A stretch of DNA of 18,319 nucleotides from Cytophagales bacterium (GTDB taxonomy: Bacteria; Bacteroidota; Bacteroidia; Cytophagales; UBA9547): assembly GCA_025360395.1 (NCBI GenBank), contig JANYCH010000207.1, positions 1 to 18,319 of the forward strand. The letters run 5' to 3'. Positions 6,175 to 14,061 of the stretch are shown here, one piece after another. The notes beneath the pieces were generated by a model. It was given only the letters and a program-made list of their open reading frames with translations. It had not been told where the DNA came from and made no database searches. A program made the position numbers and the translations under genes. The first letter of the stretch is position 1; every line of letters starts with the position of its first letter.

Positions 6175-8771
6175 ATGTTTAAAATCACAAACCAAATTCG
6201 GCATAATTGCCAGACTTTTACCCGCTCATTCTTTGTTTCACTTTTGCTCCTTGGGTCAGCTGCATTTGCACAAAACCAAATGCGAACCTGGACACTGCCT
6301 CCAAACAGACTAAATTTTGCTCCCACGGCAGGAACTGCTGGATTACCACTGGCAAGTGCTGTTGCATATAAAGTTGCTAACGGAGCTTATGATGCAAATG
6401 GTAACCTTTTATTTTATATAAAGGATATAACAGTTTACAAGGCAGATGGAACACCGATGGCAACACTCGCCTTTACCACTATTGGGAGCTGTTCTTATAA
6501 CATTCCGTTAAAAGAAATTGCTATTGCCCCAGTACCAAATACCTGTAACCAATTTTATGTTTTCTGGCTAGGTAGCGGAGGGGTTTGTAATTCCACCGTT
6601 TATTTGAGACAGGCAACAGTAGATTTGAGCACGAACACACTCACAAATCAAATTCAGCAAGGAAGTGGTATGAATGTAAGCGCGGGTTTGGCCATAAGCA
6701 AGGTTTTTCCCGACGGAAACCGCAAACTGTTTGTAGTAGACCGTGCTAAAATTGTTACATATACCATAGGTGCATCTGTTGCACCATTTAAAACAAGTAC
6801 TTTTTTATCAACATTAAGTTCAAATATTTCTGAAGTTGAGTTAAAACATAATAACACTGAATTATCCTGGGGCACAGATTCCCAGTTTGCATATAATATA
6901 GAGACATATTAACGGGCATAAATCCTATTCAAACGCTAATTGGAAATTCAGTTCCGGGAAACCCGTTTATTAATGGTATTGAATACGGGGCCGATGGTTC
7001 AACATATTATAATTTTTCTTCCACCATAAATGCAAACAACGGTATCTGGAAAAGACCAAGTGCCGGTGGTAACGCAGTCCAAATTATCGCTACCGGTGCC
7101 ACCGGATCTACCTCTTACAATAAGAGCCAGTTGGAATTGGGCTATGATGGCCTATTGTATGCTGTGAACAATTCTAACCAAATGGTAGCGATCAATACTA
7201 CAACAAATACTGCTGCTGTAGTAAACACCGGAATCTCTGTACAAAGTAACGTGAATGCCGGGGGGGCTTTTTATAGTTTACCTGATCAGATAGATGGTGA
7301 AAATTACAGTAATTTTAGGGGTGTTCCGCCTTTAAATTACCCAACACCCGTTTTAAGGAGCAGCGGAACTATAGTTAATCCTTCAGGAGGTAACTACACA
7401 GTAAGCAACTGCAATACCTTAACAATTGAAACAACCACCGGAAATTATTTTAATTATACACTGAACATTTATGCTTCAAATAGCAGTGGGGCAGTAGGTA
7501 CACAACTCTATACTTCGGGAACAATAGCTGCTGCCTATCCAAATTCTCAGGATGTTTCCATTCTTGGTTCCACCAACATCCGTAATACCCCAGGTTATTA
7601 TCTTGTAAGGTTAACATTTGGCCATGCCTGTGATAATCCGCAATATAAAGACATGCTGGTTTTATCACAAAACCAGTTCAGCTACAGTTCTCTTGGGGTT
7701 AATAATACTTCAGCTGTTACTTTGGCAAATGGCAACTATAAGGTTTACAATTGTATTGCTTTAACATTGGCCCCTGTCACAGCAAATCAAACCCAATATA
7801 AACTGAGCCTTCAAAGTGCTACTTCTACCGGTCAGGTTATTACAGGTGCAGGTACATTATCTCTTGTTCCGCCAACCTTTACCTCAGGGACATATCCAAC
7901 AACTGCTGACCTGAGAACCTGGCCAGGTACCTCAAACTTTATACAAAGCATGAGTACTGGCTATATATTGGCTACCCTTGAAATAAAAGACAACTGCAAT
8001 GCTTCTGTTATTAAAACAGCCTTGTTATGGGTAAATTCTTTGGGGGTGGGTGCAGCAGATTATCTGTTTAACTATGGAGATGGCACTACAGTAGACCCTG
8101 ATTTAACAAGCCTAACAGCACCAGGCCTGGTTGGCCAGCTTGCTTTAGGAGTAAATGCTAAATCTTCTACAGGCTATTTGGATTCATACACTATGAAAAT
8201 AGAGAAAATGAACCAAGGCACAGGTGCAGTTATTTCAACTGTTTGCAATTATCCTGCCGGAACTGCTATAGTAGGGAATTCCGGAACAAATATTCCTTCC
8301 ATAGGCTTGAATAGCTATACCTTTAATAAATGCGGTCAGGTTTCGGCATATTTTACACAACCGGCCAACCAAAACCAGGTATACAGATTGACTTTTGTTG
8401 TAAATAACGCCTGTGGTGCCAGTGCGCCAAAAGTTGGCTTTTTCCAGAACGCTGATCCCAATTCAAGATTAGAATATGATGAGCCTACAACCGCGGAAGA
8501 AAACCTGTGGAGCAATGGGCATGCTGTATTTCCTAATCCAAGTACGGGCATGACCATGTTGGAATATGTGCTGGAAAACCCCGCAAATGTTAGCTTAACA
8601 ATAACAGATGCACAGGGAAATAATGTTGCTACTATGCTAAATAATAAGGAGACATCTGCCGGATCTTATAAACAAATAATAAACCTGACAAATAATCCGG
8701 ACGGAGTGTATTATTACAGGCTAACTACAAATAAAGCGATTGTAGGAAAAATTATTAAAACATCGAAATAG
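6175..8771 (+). pseudogene. Secreted T9SS cargo protein with type A sorting domain, broken by a frameshift
   Basis: One gene appears in two frames. Part 1 runs from the ATG at 6175 (MFKITNQIRHNCQ..., signal peptide ending AAFAQ) to a stop at 6910-6912. Part 2 is open in another frame from 6897 to 8771. Joining them near 6900-6905 gives YNIDILTGINPIQ, and removing two bases from the GAGA at 6901-6904 restores a single 864-residue frame. Part 1 contains propeller-like segments (DANGNLLFYIKD, FPDGNRKLFVV) that continue in part 2 (GYDGLLYAVNN). Part 2 then has Thr/Asn/Ser-rich beta-sandwich-like repeats and ends in a type A T9SS sorting domain (VFPNPSTG, then NPDGVYYYRLTT and a basic end). It should have been exported through Sec and T9SS to the surface. 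Cargo role is unknown. As written, part 1 lacks the sorting domain and part 2 lacks a signal peptide. A real mutation or a sequencing error would look the same. Confidence 0.75.
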
Positions 8772-8792
8772 CTTTCAATACTAAACAATCCC

Positions 8793-8824
8793 AGGCAGGC
8801 GTTATAAAAACGCCTGCCTTTTTT
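8793..8824 (+). terminator. Intrinsic terminator after the first secreted-protein gene
   Basis: AGGCAGGCGT at 8793-8802 pairs perfectly with ACGCCTGCCT at 8810-8819 around a 7-base loop, and a run of T follows to 8824. It ends only 12 bases before the next start codon, so the downstream gene depends on read-through or on a promoter overlapping this hairpin. Confidence 0.88.
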
Positions 8825-8836
8825 GCTTTTATATCA

Positions 8837-10594
8837 ATGATAAAAAATATAGTTTTATTGCTTTTGGTTTTAATCACGGGCTATTGTGCTACCGCACAGG
8901 AGAACCTTATCTTAAACCCAAGCTTTGAAGACATGAACTGGTGCTGGGCTCCTTCTAGTGGAGGATTGCTTTGGAACAAAAAACTATGCACCACATACCC
9001 TTATGCGAGTAATGTAAGGGATTTCAGTCCTACACTATCAGAGTACTCTAACAATACATGGAGTATGGCATGCGATTCTTCTTTTGTTAGTATTTCCATG
9101 TTTGATAAAGTACAAAATTTATGGGCAGGATGTAATTTTTTGGGCAAAATAAGTATTTATTTAAATTATGGCTCTTATTTATTCAAGTCAAAAGATAAAA
9201 ATGCGAATTTAAAAATGTATTTGGTTGAATCTATTTATGCTAATAATCACGGAACCAGAACTTTTATGCAGGGAAAGATCAAAACTCCATTAAGAAAAGA
9301 TTGCAGGTATAATTTTAAATGTTACCTGAGAGCTGATACATTTATAAATAAACCCAGTCCTGAAGGTCCTAAAATTTATAGTACCAATTCATTTGGTATA
9401 GCTTTTCTGAACACACCGGTATATTATAAAAATTACAAAGAATTAATTTTAAACCACCAGCCAGACATTGAAAATCCTTCTTCAAGATGGTTAAACGATT
9501 CTATAGACTATTTGCCAGTTGTAGGAGAGTATATTGCAAAAGGCGGTGAACAATACTTACTATTGGGTAATTTTAAAAGTTTAGACCAAACCCCATACAA
9601 ACCTGAGCTTATTAAAAACATCTCGTCTGAATTTCCGGAATACTGGCCGTTACAATTGGAATATTTTTTGGATGATCTAAGTTTGACCGCAGTAGTGCCT
9701 GAAAGCTTAAAACTTGATTTAGGGAACGACACCCTCACATGTGGCAAGGACCAGCCATTAAAATTGGAAGCCCAAAGTGGTTTTGCAAGCTACAAGTGGA
9801 ATACAGGCGATACCGGCCGCACACTTTATATCTCAAAACCAGGAACTTATATAGTCAAAGCTGACTTTGGCTGTGGGATAATAAACGATACCGTAGTAGT
9901 AAAACCATTTAACAGAAAAAAAAATCAATTGCAGGTGGGTGAGACCTTATTTAAATGCCCTGATGAAATTGTTTCACTTAAAGCTTCTATGGGTTATTTA
10001 AATTACAGCTGGAGCAATGGAGAAAAATCTTCAGTTCTAAATACAAAAGAAGCAGGGACTTATGAAGTAAGTGCCCTAAGTATGGAGGGGTGTAATGTTA
10101 AAGATACTGTTGAAATTAAAAACATTAAAAATATACTTCCTGTAAACCTCGGGCAGGATACTACAATTTGTTTATCAAAAGAAATTTCGTTCAATTTAAA
10201 CATAGATAATGAAAGTGTTTTATGGAGCAACGGCAGTCAGGATAAGAACATTTCAATCAGCAATCCAGGCTCTTATTCAGTAAAAGTATATAATAAATGT
10301 TTCCAGGTTTCTGATACCATTTTTATTAAAACGAAAGATTGCTCGTCCGTATTTATACCAAATGTATTTACCCCTAATGGCGATGGGGTTAATGATAGTT
10401 TTAATATTGTTACACCTGACCAAAGATCTATGGGAATTAAAATATATTCCAGATGGGGAAATTTGATTTTTAGTGATGACAAATATTCAGGCGCCTGGCT
10501 AGCCGAAAACCTTTCTGATGGTATTTACTTCTATATAATATCTGACACTGAATACAAAAAAGAATACAAAGGCCAAATACAGATTATTAGGTAA
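8837..10594 (+). CDS. Secreted protein with gliding-associated type B T9SS sorting domain
   Basis: This 585-residue protein has a signal peptide (MIKNIVLLLLVLITGYCATAQ). The mature start ENLILNPSFED is typical of large surface proteins in gliding Bacteroidota. Residues about 30-290 form a unique region. It is followed by three Ig/PKD-like repeats (about 293-356, 364-429 and 435-499), each with a Cys near the start, a YxWSNG or YKWNTG core, a PGTY or PGSY turn and a second Cys. The C-terminus (507-585) is the gliding-motility-associated, type B T9SS domain: PNVFTPNGDGVND, then KIYSRWGNLIF and DGIYFY. The protein should be secreted by T9SS and attached to or released from the surface. An adhesin-like role is inference. 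No -7 element is evident in the short gap after the preceding terminator. Confidence 0.85.
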   Translation: MIKNIVLLLLVLITGYCATAQENLILNPSFEDMNWCWAPSSGGLLWNKKLCTTYPYASNVRDFSPTLSEYSNNTWSMACDSSFVSISMFDKVQNLWAGCNFLGKISIYLNYGSYLFKSKDKNANLKMYLVESIYANNHGTRTFMQGKIKTPLRKDCRYNFKCYLRADTFINKPSPEGPKIYSTNSFGIAFLNTPVYYKNYKELILNHQPDIENPSSRWLNDSIDYLPVVGEYIAKGGEQYLLLGNFKSLDQTPYKPELIKNISSEFPEYWPLQLEYFLDDLSLTAVVPESLKLDLGNDTLTCGKDQPLKLEAQSGFASYKWNTGDTGRTLYISKPGTYIVKADFGCGIINDTVVVKPFNRKKNQLQVGETLFKCPDEIVSLKASMGYLNYSWSNGEKSSVLNTKEAGTYEVSALSMEGCNVKDTVEIKNIKNILPVNLGQDTTICLSKEISFNLNIDNESVLWSNGSQDKNISISNPGSYSVKVYNKCFQVSDTIFIKTKDCSSVFIPNVFTPNGDGVNDSFNIVTPDQRSMGIKIYSRWGNLIFSDDKYSGAWLAENLSDGIYFYIISDTEYKKEYKGQIQIIR

Positions 10595-10600
10595 TTTCAG

Positions 10601-10627
10601 TTTTAGCAATATTATAATTGCCTAAAA
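10601..10627. terminator. Possible imperfect hairpin terminator
   Basis: TTTTAGCAAT at 10601-10610 pairs with ATTGCCTAAAA at 10617-10627 with a one-base bulge and a 6-base loop, 6 bases past the secreted-protein stop. The stem is AT-rich and lacks a long T-run, so termination strength is doubtful. Confidence 0.35.
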
Positions 10628-10633
10628 CAAGGT

Positions 10634-10699
10634 AAGGGAGTGAACCGGGTAGTTTATGATATCAGCTCCAAGCCACCTGCTACTATTTAGTGGGAGTAA
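10634..10699 (+). pseudogene. Remnant of a second guaA 3' end (attR-like)
   Basis: These 22 codons match the guaA C-terminus residue for residue apart from one stop: KGVNRVVYDISS, then KPPATI, a TAG where guaA has GAG, then W, E and a TAA stop. Of 12 base differences from 5858-5923, 11 are synonymous and one is the nonsense change. Homology stops abruptly at 10634; the preceding codons do not match guaA. The pattern shows that this piece diverged while it was still part of a working guaA and only later lost function. It is not a recent local copy of the neighbouring gene. It sits next to the 3' end of the DUF2490 gene, probably the original downstream neighbour of guaA. Confidence 0.85.
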
Positions 10700-10701
10700 G
10701 A

Positions 10702-11619
10702 TTATTTAGCGTCCGGTATTTCTTCTTTGTTTTCCTTTTTGAAAAAAGAGGTAAAATCGTCAATGATATAAGAAACAAACAGGTTATTGTTTAAGTCAAC
10801 ATTGTTCCCTGGTAATTGCCCATAACCATTATTTAGCCTGAAAGCTACCTGATTTAAGTAACCGATTTCAAACCTCATTTCTTGATGAAATTTGTATCCG
10901 TAAACCAAATAAAACCTGCTTTGATCGAATATATTGGCATTATCTACATATTTGCCAAATTTGAACATTAACTCTTCTGAGGTCATAATATAATGGGTAC
11001 CTTTTTCTATTTTCTTGCTATTCAAAGGAATAACTGCCCTCAATAAAACTCTTAGGCGGGTATGCCTTCCTTGATCTGCGAAGTCATAACTCGAGGCTGG
11101 ACCAGTAGGGTCTGGCAGGTTTGTGTCTTCAGTTCTTTTCCCAAAGTATCTGAATTCCAATCTGTAACGTTGATGAATTTGTAACCTGCCAAATGTTTTA
11201 TAGAACGTTACCTGAGGGCTCCATCTGAATTCGGGAGTATAATAGGTTTTTCCATTCACAGGAAATGTGTACGATCCAAACCAGGTAAGTGGAGAGAGTG
11301 AAAAACGGATATGTTCATTAGGCTGATAATGAATAAATGGCCTTATCGCATACTGATAAGGGTTTTTAAAAACCCCCTCTTTATCGGGTCCCACTTTATC
11401 ACCCATTTTATAACCGTGCTCCGGATCAGCTTGCCGTCTGTATTCCAAATCTAAATGATAAGTCCATTTTGGGCATATTTTACCGATGATAACACCCTGG
11501 AACCAAAACATCTTATTGTCTACATTATCACGTTTGGAACTAGTATTTTGGGCATTAACCGGATTATTTCCAAGTAGAACAAAAACGATAGAACTAATAA
11601 CTTTAAAATAAAATTTCAT
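10702..11619 (-). CDS. DUF2490 family outer-membrane-type protein
   Basis: From the ATG at 11619 this is a 305-residue protein with a signal peptide (MKFYFKVISSIVFVLLGNNPVNAQ, cleavage after about residue 24). An earlier in-frame ATG at 11694 would add 25 residues, hide the signal peptide and overlap the upstream gene by 8 bases. A promoter matching the Bacteroidota consensus lies between the two, which supports 11619. The mature part is a series of alternating aromatic strands (KWTYHLDLEYRRQ, IRFSLSPLTWFG, FRWSPQVTFYK, RLQIHQRYRLEFRYFG, RFYLVYGYKF) typical of DUF2490, a family predicted to form an outer-membrane beta-barrel. No biochemical role is established for it, to my knowledge. It follows the MtfA-like gene on the same strand and abuts the guaA remnant. 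Confidence 0.75.
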   Translation of the reverse strand: MKFYFKVISSIVFVLLGNNPVNAQNTSSKRDNVDNKMFWFQGVIIGKICPKWTYHLDLEYRRQADPEHGYKMGDKVGPDKEGVFKNPYQYAIRPFIHYQPNEHIRFSLSPLTWFGSYTFPVNGKTYYTPEFRWSPQVTFYKTFGRLQIHQRYRLEFRYFGKRTEDTNLPDPTGPASSYDFADQGRHTRLRVLLRAVIPLNSKKIEKGTHYIMTSEELMFKFGKYVDNANIFDQSRFYLVYGYKFHQEMRFEIGYLNQVAFRLNNGYGQLPGNNVDLNNNLFVSYIIDDFTSFFKKENKEEIPDAK

Positions 11620-11640
11620 TTCAGGGTAGATACAAAACTG

Positions 11641-11672
11641 CAAATATAGTTTAACTAATATCATACCTGCAA
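11641..11672 (-). promoter_or_regulatory. Bacteroidota-type promoter for the DUF2490 gene
   Basis: On the minus strand, TTG at 11672-11670 is followed after 21 bases by TATATTTG at 11648-11641, matching the -33 TTG and -7 TAnnTTTG pattern. It ends 21 bases before the ATG at 11619 and lies partly in the intergenic region after the MtfA-like gene. Confidence 0.6.
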
Positions 11673-11686
11673 TGGCACTACTTCTT

Positions 11687-12502
11687 TCAGGCAATACACC
11701 TAAAAACTCTCCTTGCAGGATCCTGGTTTAATATTTTAACCATGGAACTATAAAGAATTGGAAGATTCTTTCTAAAATCTTCAGGTTTTTCAAAAAAATA
11801 CTCCACACAAACTGCAAAAAACTCTTCAGAATTCTCAGAAGCATATTTTCTTAAGAATGTTTGGCTTCCTTCTCCAACTGCCTTAAAAATTGGGATCGCA
11901 TTCCTGTCCCATTCCCGCCAATGTTTCGGGTCTATAAACTGGTGTTCTCCGTCATGACTTGTTCGGTCTTCTATTCTTAAGGCATGTGCCATTTCATGAA
12001 TTCCCAGGTTAAGCGCGTCAGATGGAAATGCATAGCCTTCCAGAAAATGTTTCCAGGATAGAACCATAAAACCTCGGTTTGTTGCTTCACCGCGGTGTGC
12101 CTTTTTTGTAAATGGATTTATATATTCTCCGGGATAAAGCATTATATGTTTGAACCTTGGAAAATATAAGGGTTTCAAACCAAATGTTAGTTGCACCATT
12201 GCAGCGCCTATCAAAACCTTTTGGAGTTCGCTTACTTCTGCAATAGTTCCTTTTGGGGTAAACTTTCTCCCACAAATAAACAAAGCTGTTCTTTTCTCAA
12301 ATTCTGTTCTGTAAGTAGAAGAAAGCTGTTGATAATAGGGATGATATTTTGAGAGATAAGACTTTTGTTCTTCGGACAACCTGGCTTTTTTAAAAATGAT
12401 GTTAAACTCGTCTTTAATAAAAGGAAGCATATCGGCTAAGGCGGAGCGGAGAAAAAAACCGCCTGCTATAACCAAAAACAACAGAATAAAAATACCGGTC
12501 AT
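11687..12502 (-). CDS. MtfA-like zinc-dependent peptidase (M90 family)
   Basis: This 271-residue protein has an N-terminal membrane segment (IFILLFLVIAGGFFL, about 4-18), followed by a cytosolic-looking domain with the zinc metalloprotease signature HEMAH (169-173). The likely third ligand or helper acid is in SENSEEFFAVCVEYFFE (E226/E227). Upstream motifs GFMVLSWKHFLEG and MLYPGEY fit the MtfA/M90 family (former DUF980). E. coli MtfA is soluble, binds the glucose repressor Mlc and has aminopeptidase activity. The membrane anchor here is different, and the substrate in Bacteroidota is not known. It is divergent from the dar operon and precedes the DUF2490 gene, which has its own promoter. The 108 bases before the start hold two AAAGGTCT direct repeats (12544 and 12598) but no clear minus-strand promoter. 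Confidence 0.8.
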   Translation of the reverse strand: MTGIFILLFLVIAGGFFLRSALADMLPFIKDEFNIIFKKARLSEEQKSYLSKYHPYYQQLSSTYRTEFEKRTALFICGRKFTPKGTIAEVSELQKVLIGAAMVQLTFGLKPLYFPRFKHIMLYPGEYINPFTKKAHRGEATNRGFMVLSWKHFLEGYAFPSDALNLGIHEMAHALRIEDRTSHDGEHQFIDPKHWREWDRNAIPIFKAVGEGSQTFLRKYASENSEEFFAVCVEYFFEKPEDFRKNLPILYSSMVKILNQDPARRVFRCIA

Positions 12503-12610
12503 AAATAAGGAAAAGGTTAAAAATTAATTGACTGAAATTAATAAAAGGTCTTTGAATAATAACTTCTATAAGAGTTGATCCCTGAATATTAAAAATCAAA
12601 GGTCTAAACA

Positions 12611-12641
12611 TTGTATTCAGCATCAATGTTAAATATCTTTG
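12611..12641 (+). promoter_or_regulatory. Promoter of the dar operon
   Basis: TTG at 12611-12613, 20 bases, then TATCTTTG at 12634-12641 is a full match to the Bacteroidota promoter pattern (-33 TTG, 19-21 base spacer, -7 TAnnTTTG). Transcription should start near 12648, downstream of the TTG at 12611 and the ATG at 12626. The first usable start is therefore the ATG at 12668. Confidence 0.65.
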
Positions 12642-12667
12642 AGCTGGAATATCAGATTAACCAACAA

Positions 12668-13147
12668 ATGGGTTTATTATTAAAATTTTCATTAATCCTT
12701 AGTTTACTATTGGGACCAAACTTGTCTCAAATAAGTAAAAAAGAATTTTATGAGCATTTTTCGGTTTCTGATGAAAAAACAATAAACCTGGCATTAGACC
12801 TGGTAAATAATTCAGCCTTAAAGGAGCGTTTTGCCTATTCAGGTGCGCTGCTCATGCGAAAAGCTGGAATAGTAGGTTCACCTAAAGAAAAACTTGATTT
12901 ATTTAAACAGGGAAGGAGAAAATTAGAAACTGAAATAGAAAAGGAAAAGGATAATGCCGAATACAGGTTTTTAAGGCTTATGATCCAGGAAAATGCTCCA
13001 TCTATTTTAGGATATAAAAACGATATTAAGGAAGATAAAGGATTCTTAATTTCACATTATAAGTCTTTAGACCCAGCGGTTAAAACTGCTATTCTTAACT
13101 ACTGCCAAAATTCTCATATTTTAACAAAAGAGGATTTTCAAAATTAA
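12668..13147 (+). CDS. Small exported protein of unknown function, first gene of the dar operon
   Basis: From the ATG at 12668 it has 159 residues or so and begins MGLLLKFSLILSLLLGPNLSQ, a signal peptide with a hydrophobic core. Longer frames from 12611 (TTG) or 12626 (ATG) would start upstream of the predicted transcription start and bury this signal. The mature part is alpha-helical and charged: SALKERFAYSGALLMRKAG, a basic/acidic coiled region (about 75-110) and EYRFLRLMIQENAP. I recognise it only as resembling a hypothetical protein seen with DarA/DarB genes in Bacteroidota, from memory and not certain. It ends 3 bases before darA, so it is very probably co-transcribed with it. A periplasmic role in pigment assembly is a guess. 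Confidence 0.7.
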   Translation: MGLLLKFSLILSLLLGPNLSQISKKEFYEHFSVSDEKTINLALDLVNNSALKERFAYSGALLMRKAGIVGSPKEKLDLFKQGRRKLETEIEKEKDNAEYRFLRLMIQENAPSILGYKNDIKEDKGFLISHYKSLDPAVKTAILNYCQNSHILTKEDFQN

Positions 13148-13150
13148 CCA

Positions 13151-14053
13151 ATGTCTGCAAAACAAGTACTCATCATCTATTATTCACAAACAGGCCAGTT
13201 GGCTGAAATTGTTGATGAATTTTCAAAACCTTTTAATACTGATGGGATCAATTTAGAGATCGTCAGGATAAATCCTGTACATAATTTTGATTTTCCCTGG
13301 ACCTCAGAAAAATTTTTTGAAGCTATGCCAGAAAGTGTACTTTACGTACCAGTAGAACTTGAAGACTTCTCGTTTAAACAAGACAAATATGATTTAGTGG
13401 TATTCGCCTACCAACCCTGGTTCCTTTCAATGAGCATTCCGGCAAATTCTTTGCTTTCTCACCCGAAATTTCAAAAAATACTGAATGGAACTCCTGTCAT
13501 TACTTTGATAGGTGCCCGAAACATGTGGATAAATGCCCAGGAAAAATTAAAGGAAAAACTAAAAGTTTTAAAAGCGAATTTGGTAGGCAACGTTGTATTA
13601 ATAGACCGCCATCAGAATAATATAAGTGCATTCACAATTTTACATTGGATGCTGGGAGGAAAGAAGGATCGGTATTTAGGATTTTTTCCACTGCCTGGAA
13701 TTTCAGCAAAAGATATTGCAGCCACAAGTTCATTTGGGGGTTTGGTATTGCCTTATCTGGAAAGTGGAAGCTGGGCCGGATTACAGGAAACCTTTATCAA
13801 GGCCGGTGCTATAGAAGTTAAAGATGATCTTATGTTTATTGAACACAGGGGCGGCAGGCTTTTTTCTATCTGGGCCAATCTGGCTTATAAAAAGAAGAAT
13901 AGAAGCACCATTCTGGTATTATATAAATATTATTTACTAATAGCCCTATTTATTGTGGCACCTTTGGTCCTAATAGTAAACAACCTGCTTTTCAAGCATT
14001 TTTTCAGAAAACAGGTAAACAGAAAAAAACAGCATTACTTAAGCATTAATTAA
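13151..14053 (+). CDS. darA: DarA, dialkylresorcinol-forming aromatase/condensing enzyme
   Basis: This 300-residue protein begins with the flavodoxin-like strand and phosphate loop VLIIYYSQTGQL (6-17), which suggests a flavin cofactor. Recognisable features are FAYQPWFLSMSIPA (85-98), LIGARNMW (119-126), and a C-terminal transmembrane helix YYLLIALFIVAPLVLIVNNLLF (260-281) followed by a basic tail. In the dialkylresorcinol pathway DarB makes a cyclohexanedione by joining two acyl units, and DarA is reported to aromatise it to the resorcinol. A flavodoxin fold fits an oxidation. The gene is packed between the small exported protein (3-base gap) and darB (8-base gap). The C-terminal helix implies membrane attachment, with the catalytic part in the cytoplasm. 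Confidence 0.8.
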   Translation: MSAKQVLIIYYSQTGQLAEIVDEFSKPFNTDGINLEIVRINPVHNFDFPWTSEKFFEAMPESVLYVPVELEDFSFKQDKYDLVVFAYQPWFLSMSIPANSLLSHPKFQKILNGTPVITLIGARNMWINAQEKLKEKLKVLKANLVGNVVLIDRHQNNISAFTILHWMLGGKKDRYLGFFPLPGISAKDIAATSSFGGLVLPYLESGSWAGLQETFIKAGAIEVKDDLMFIEHRGGRLFSIWANLAYKKKNRSTILVLYKYYLLIALFIVAPLVLIVNNLLFKHFFRKQVNRKKQHYLSIN

Positions 14054-14061
14054 ACACATAA

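Larger units (their letters stand above)
5858..10699 (+). mobile_element. Candidate relic genomic island integrated at the guaA 3' end
   Basis: The segment between the two guaA 3' ends is about 4.8 kb and carries only two secreted-protein genes, both in guaA orientation. Use of the guaA 3' end as a genomic-island integration site is established in other bacteria. No integrase or transfer gene is visible here, so this would be a relic or a passively acquired cargo segment. It could also have arisen by homologous exchange with a related genome. The boundaries are the direct repeats. The 200 bases after guaA are AT-rich and hold no gene that I can support. Confidence 0.4.

Noticed and set aside
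6897..6912. Programmed ribosomal frameshift in the secreted-protein gene
   Set aside because: There is no slippery heptamer or clear downstream structure at the junction. A GA dinucleotide gain explains the shift more simply.
11620..11694. ATG at 11694 as the start of the DUF2490 gene
   Set aside because: It places a non-signal sequence before a good signal peptide, overlaps the upstream gene, and lies upstream of the promoter at 11641-11672.
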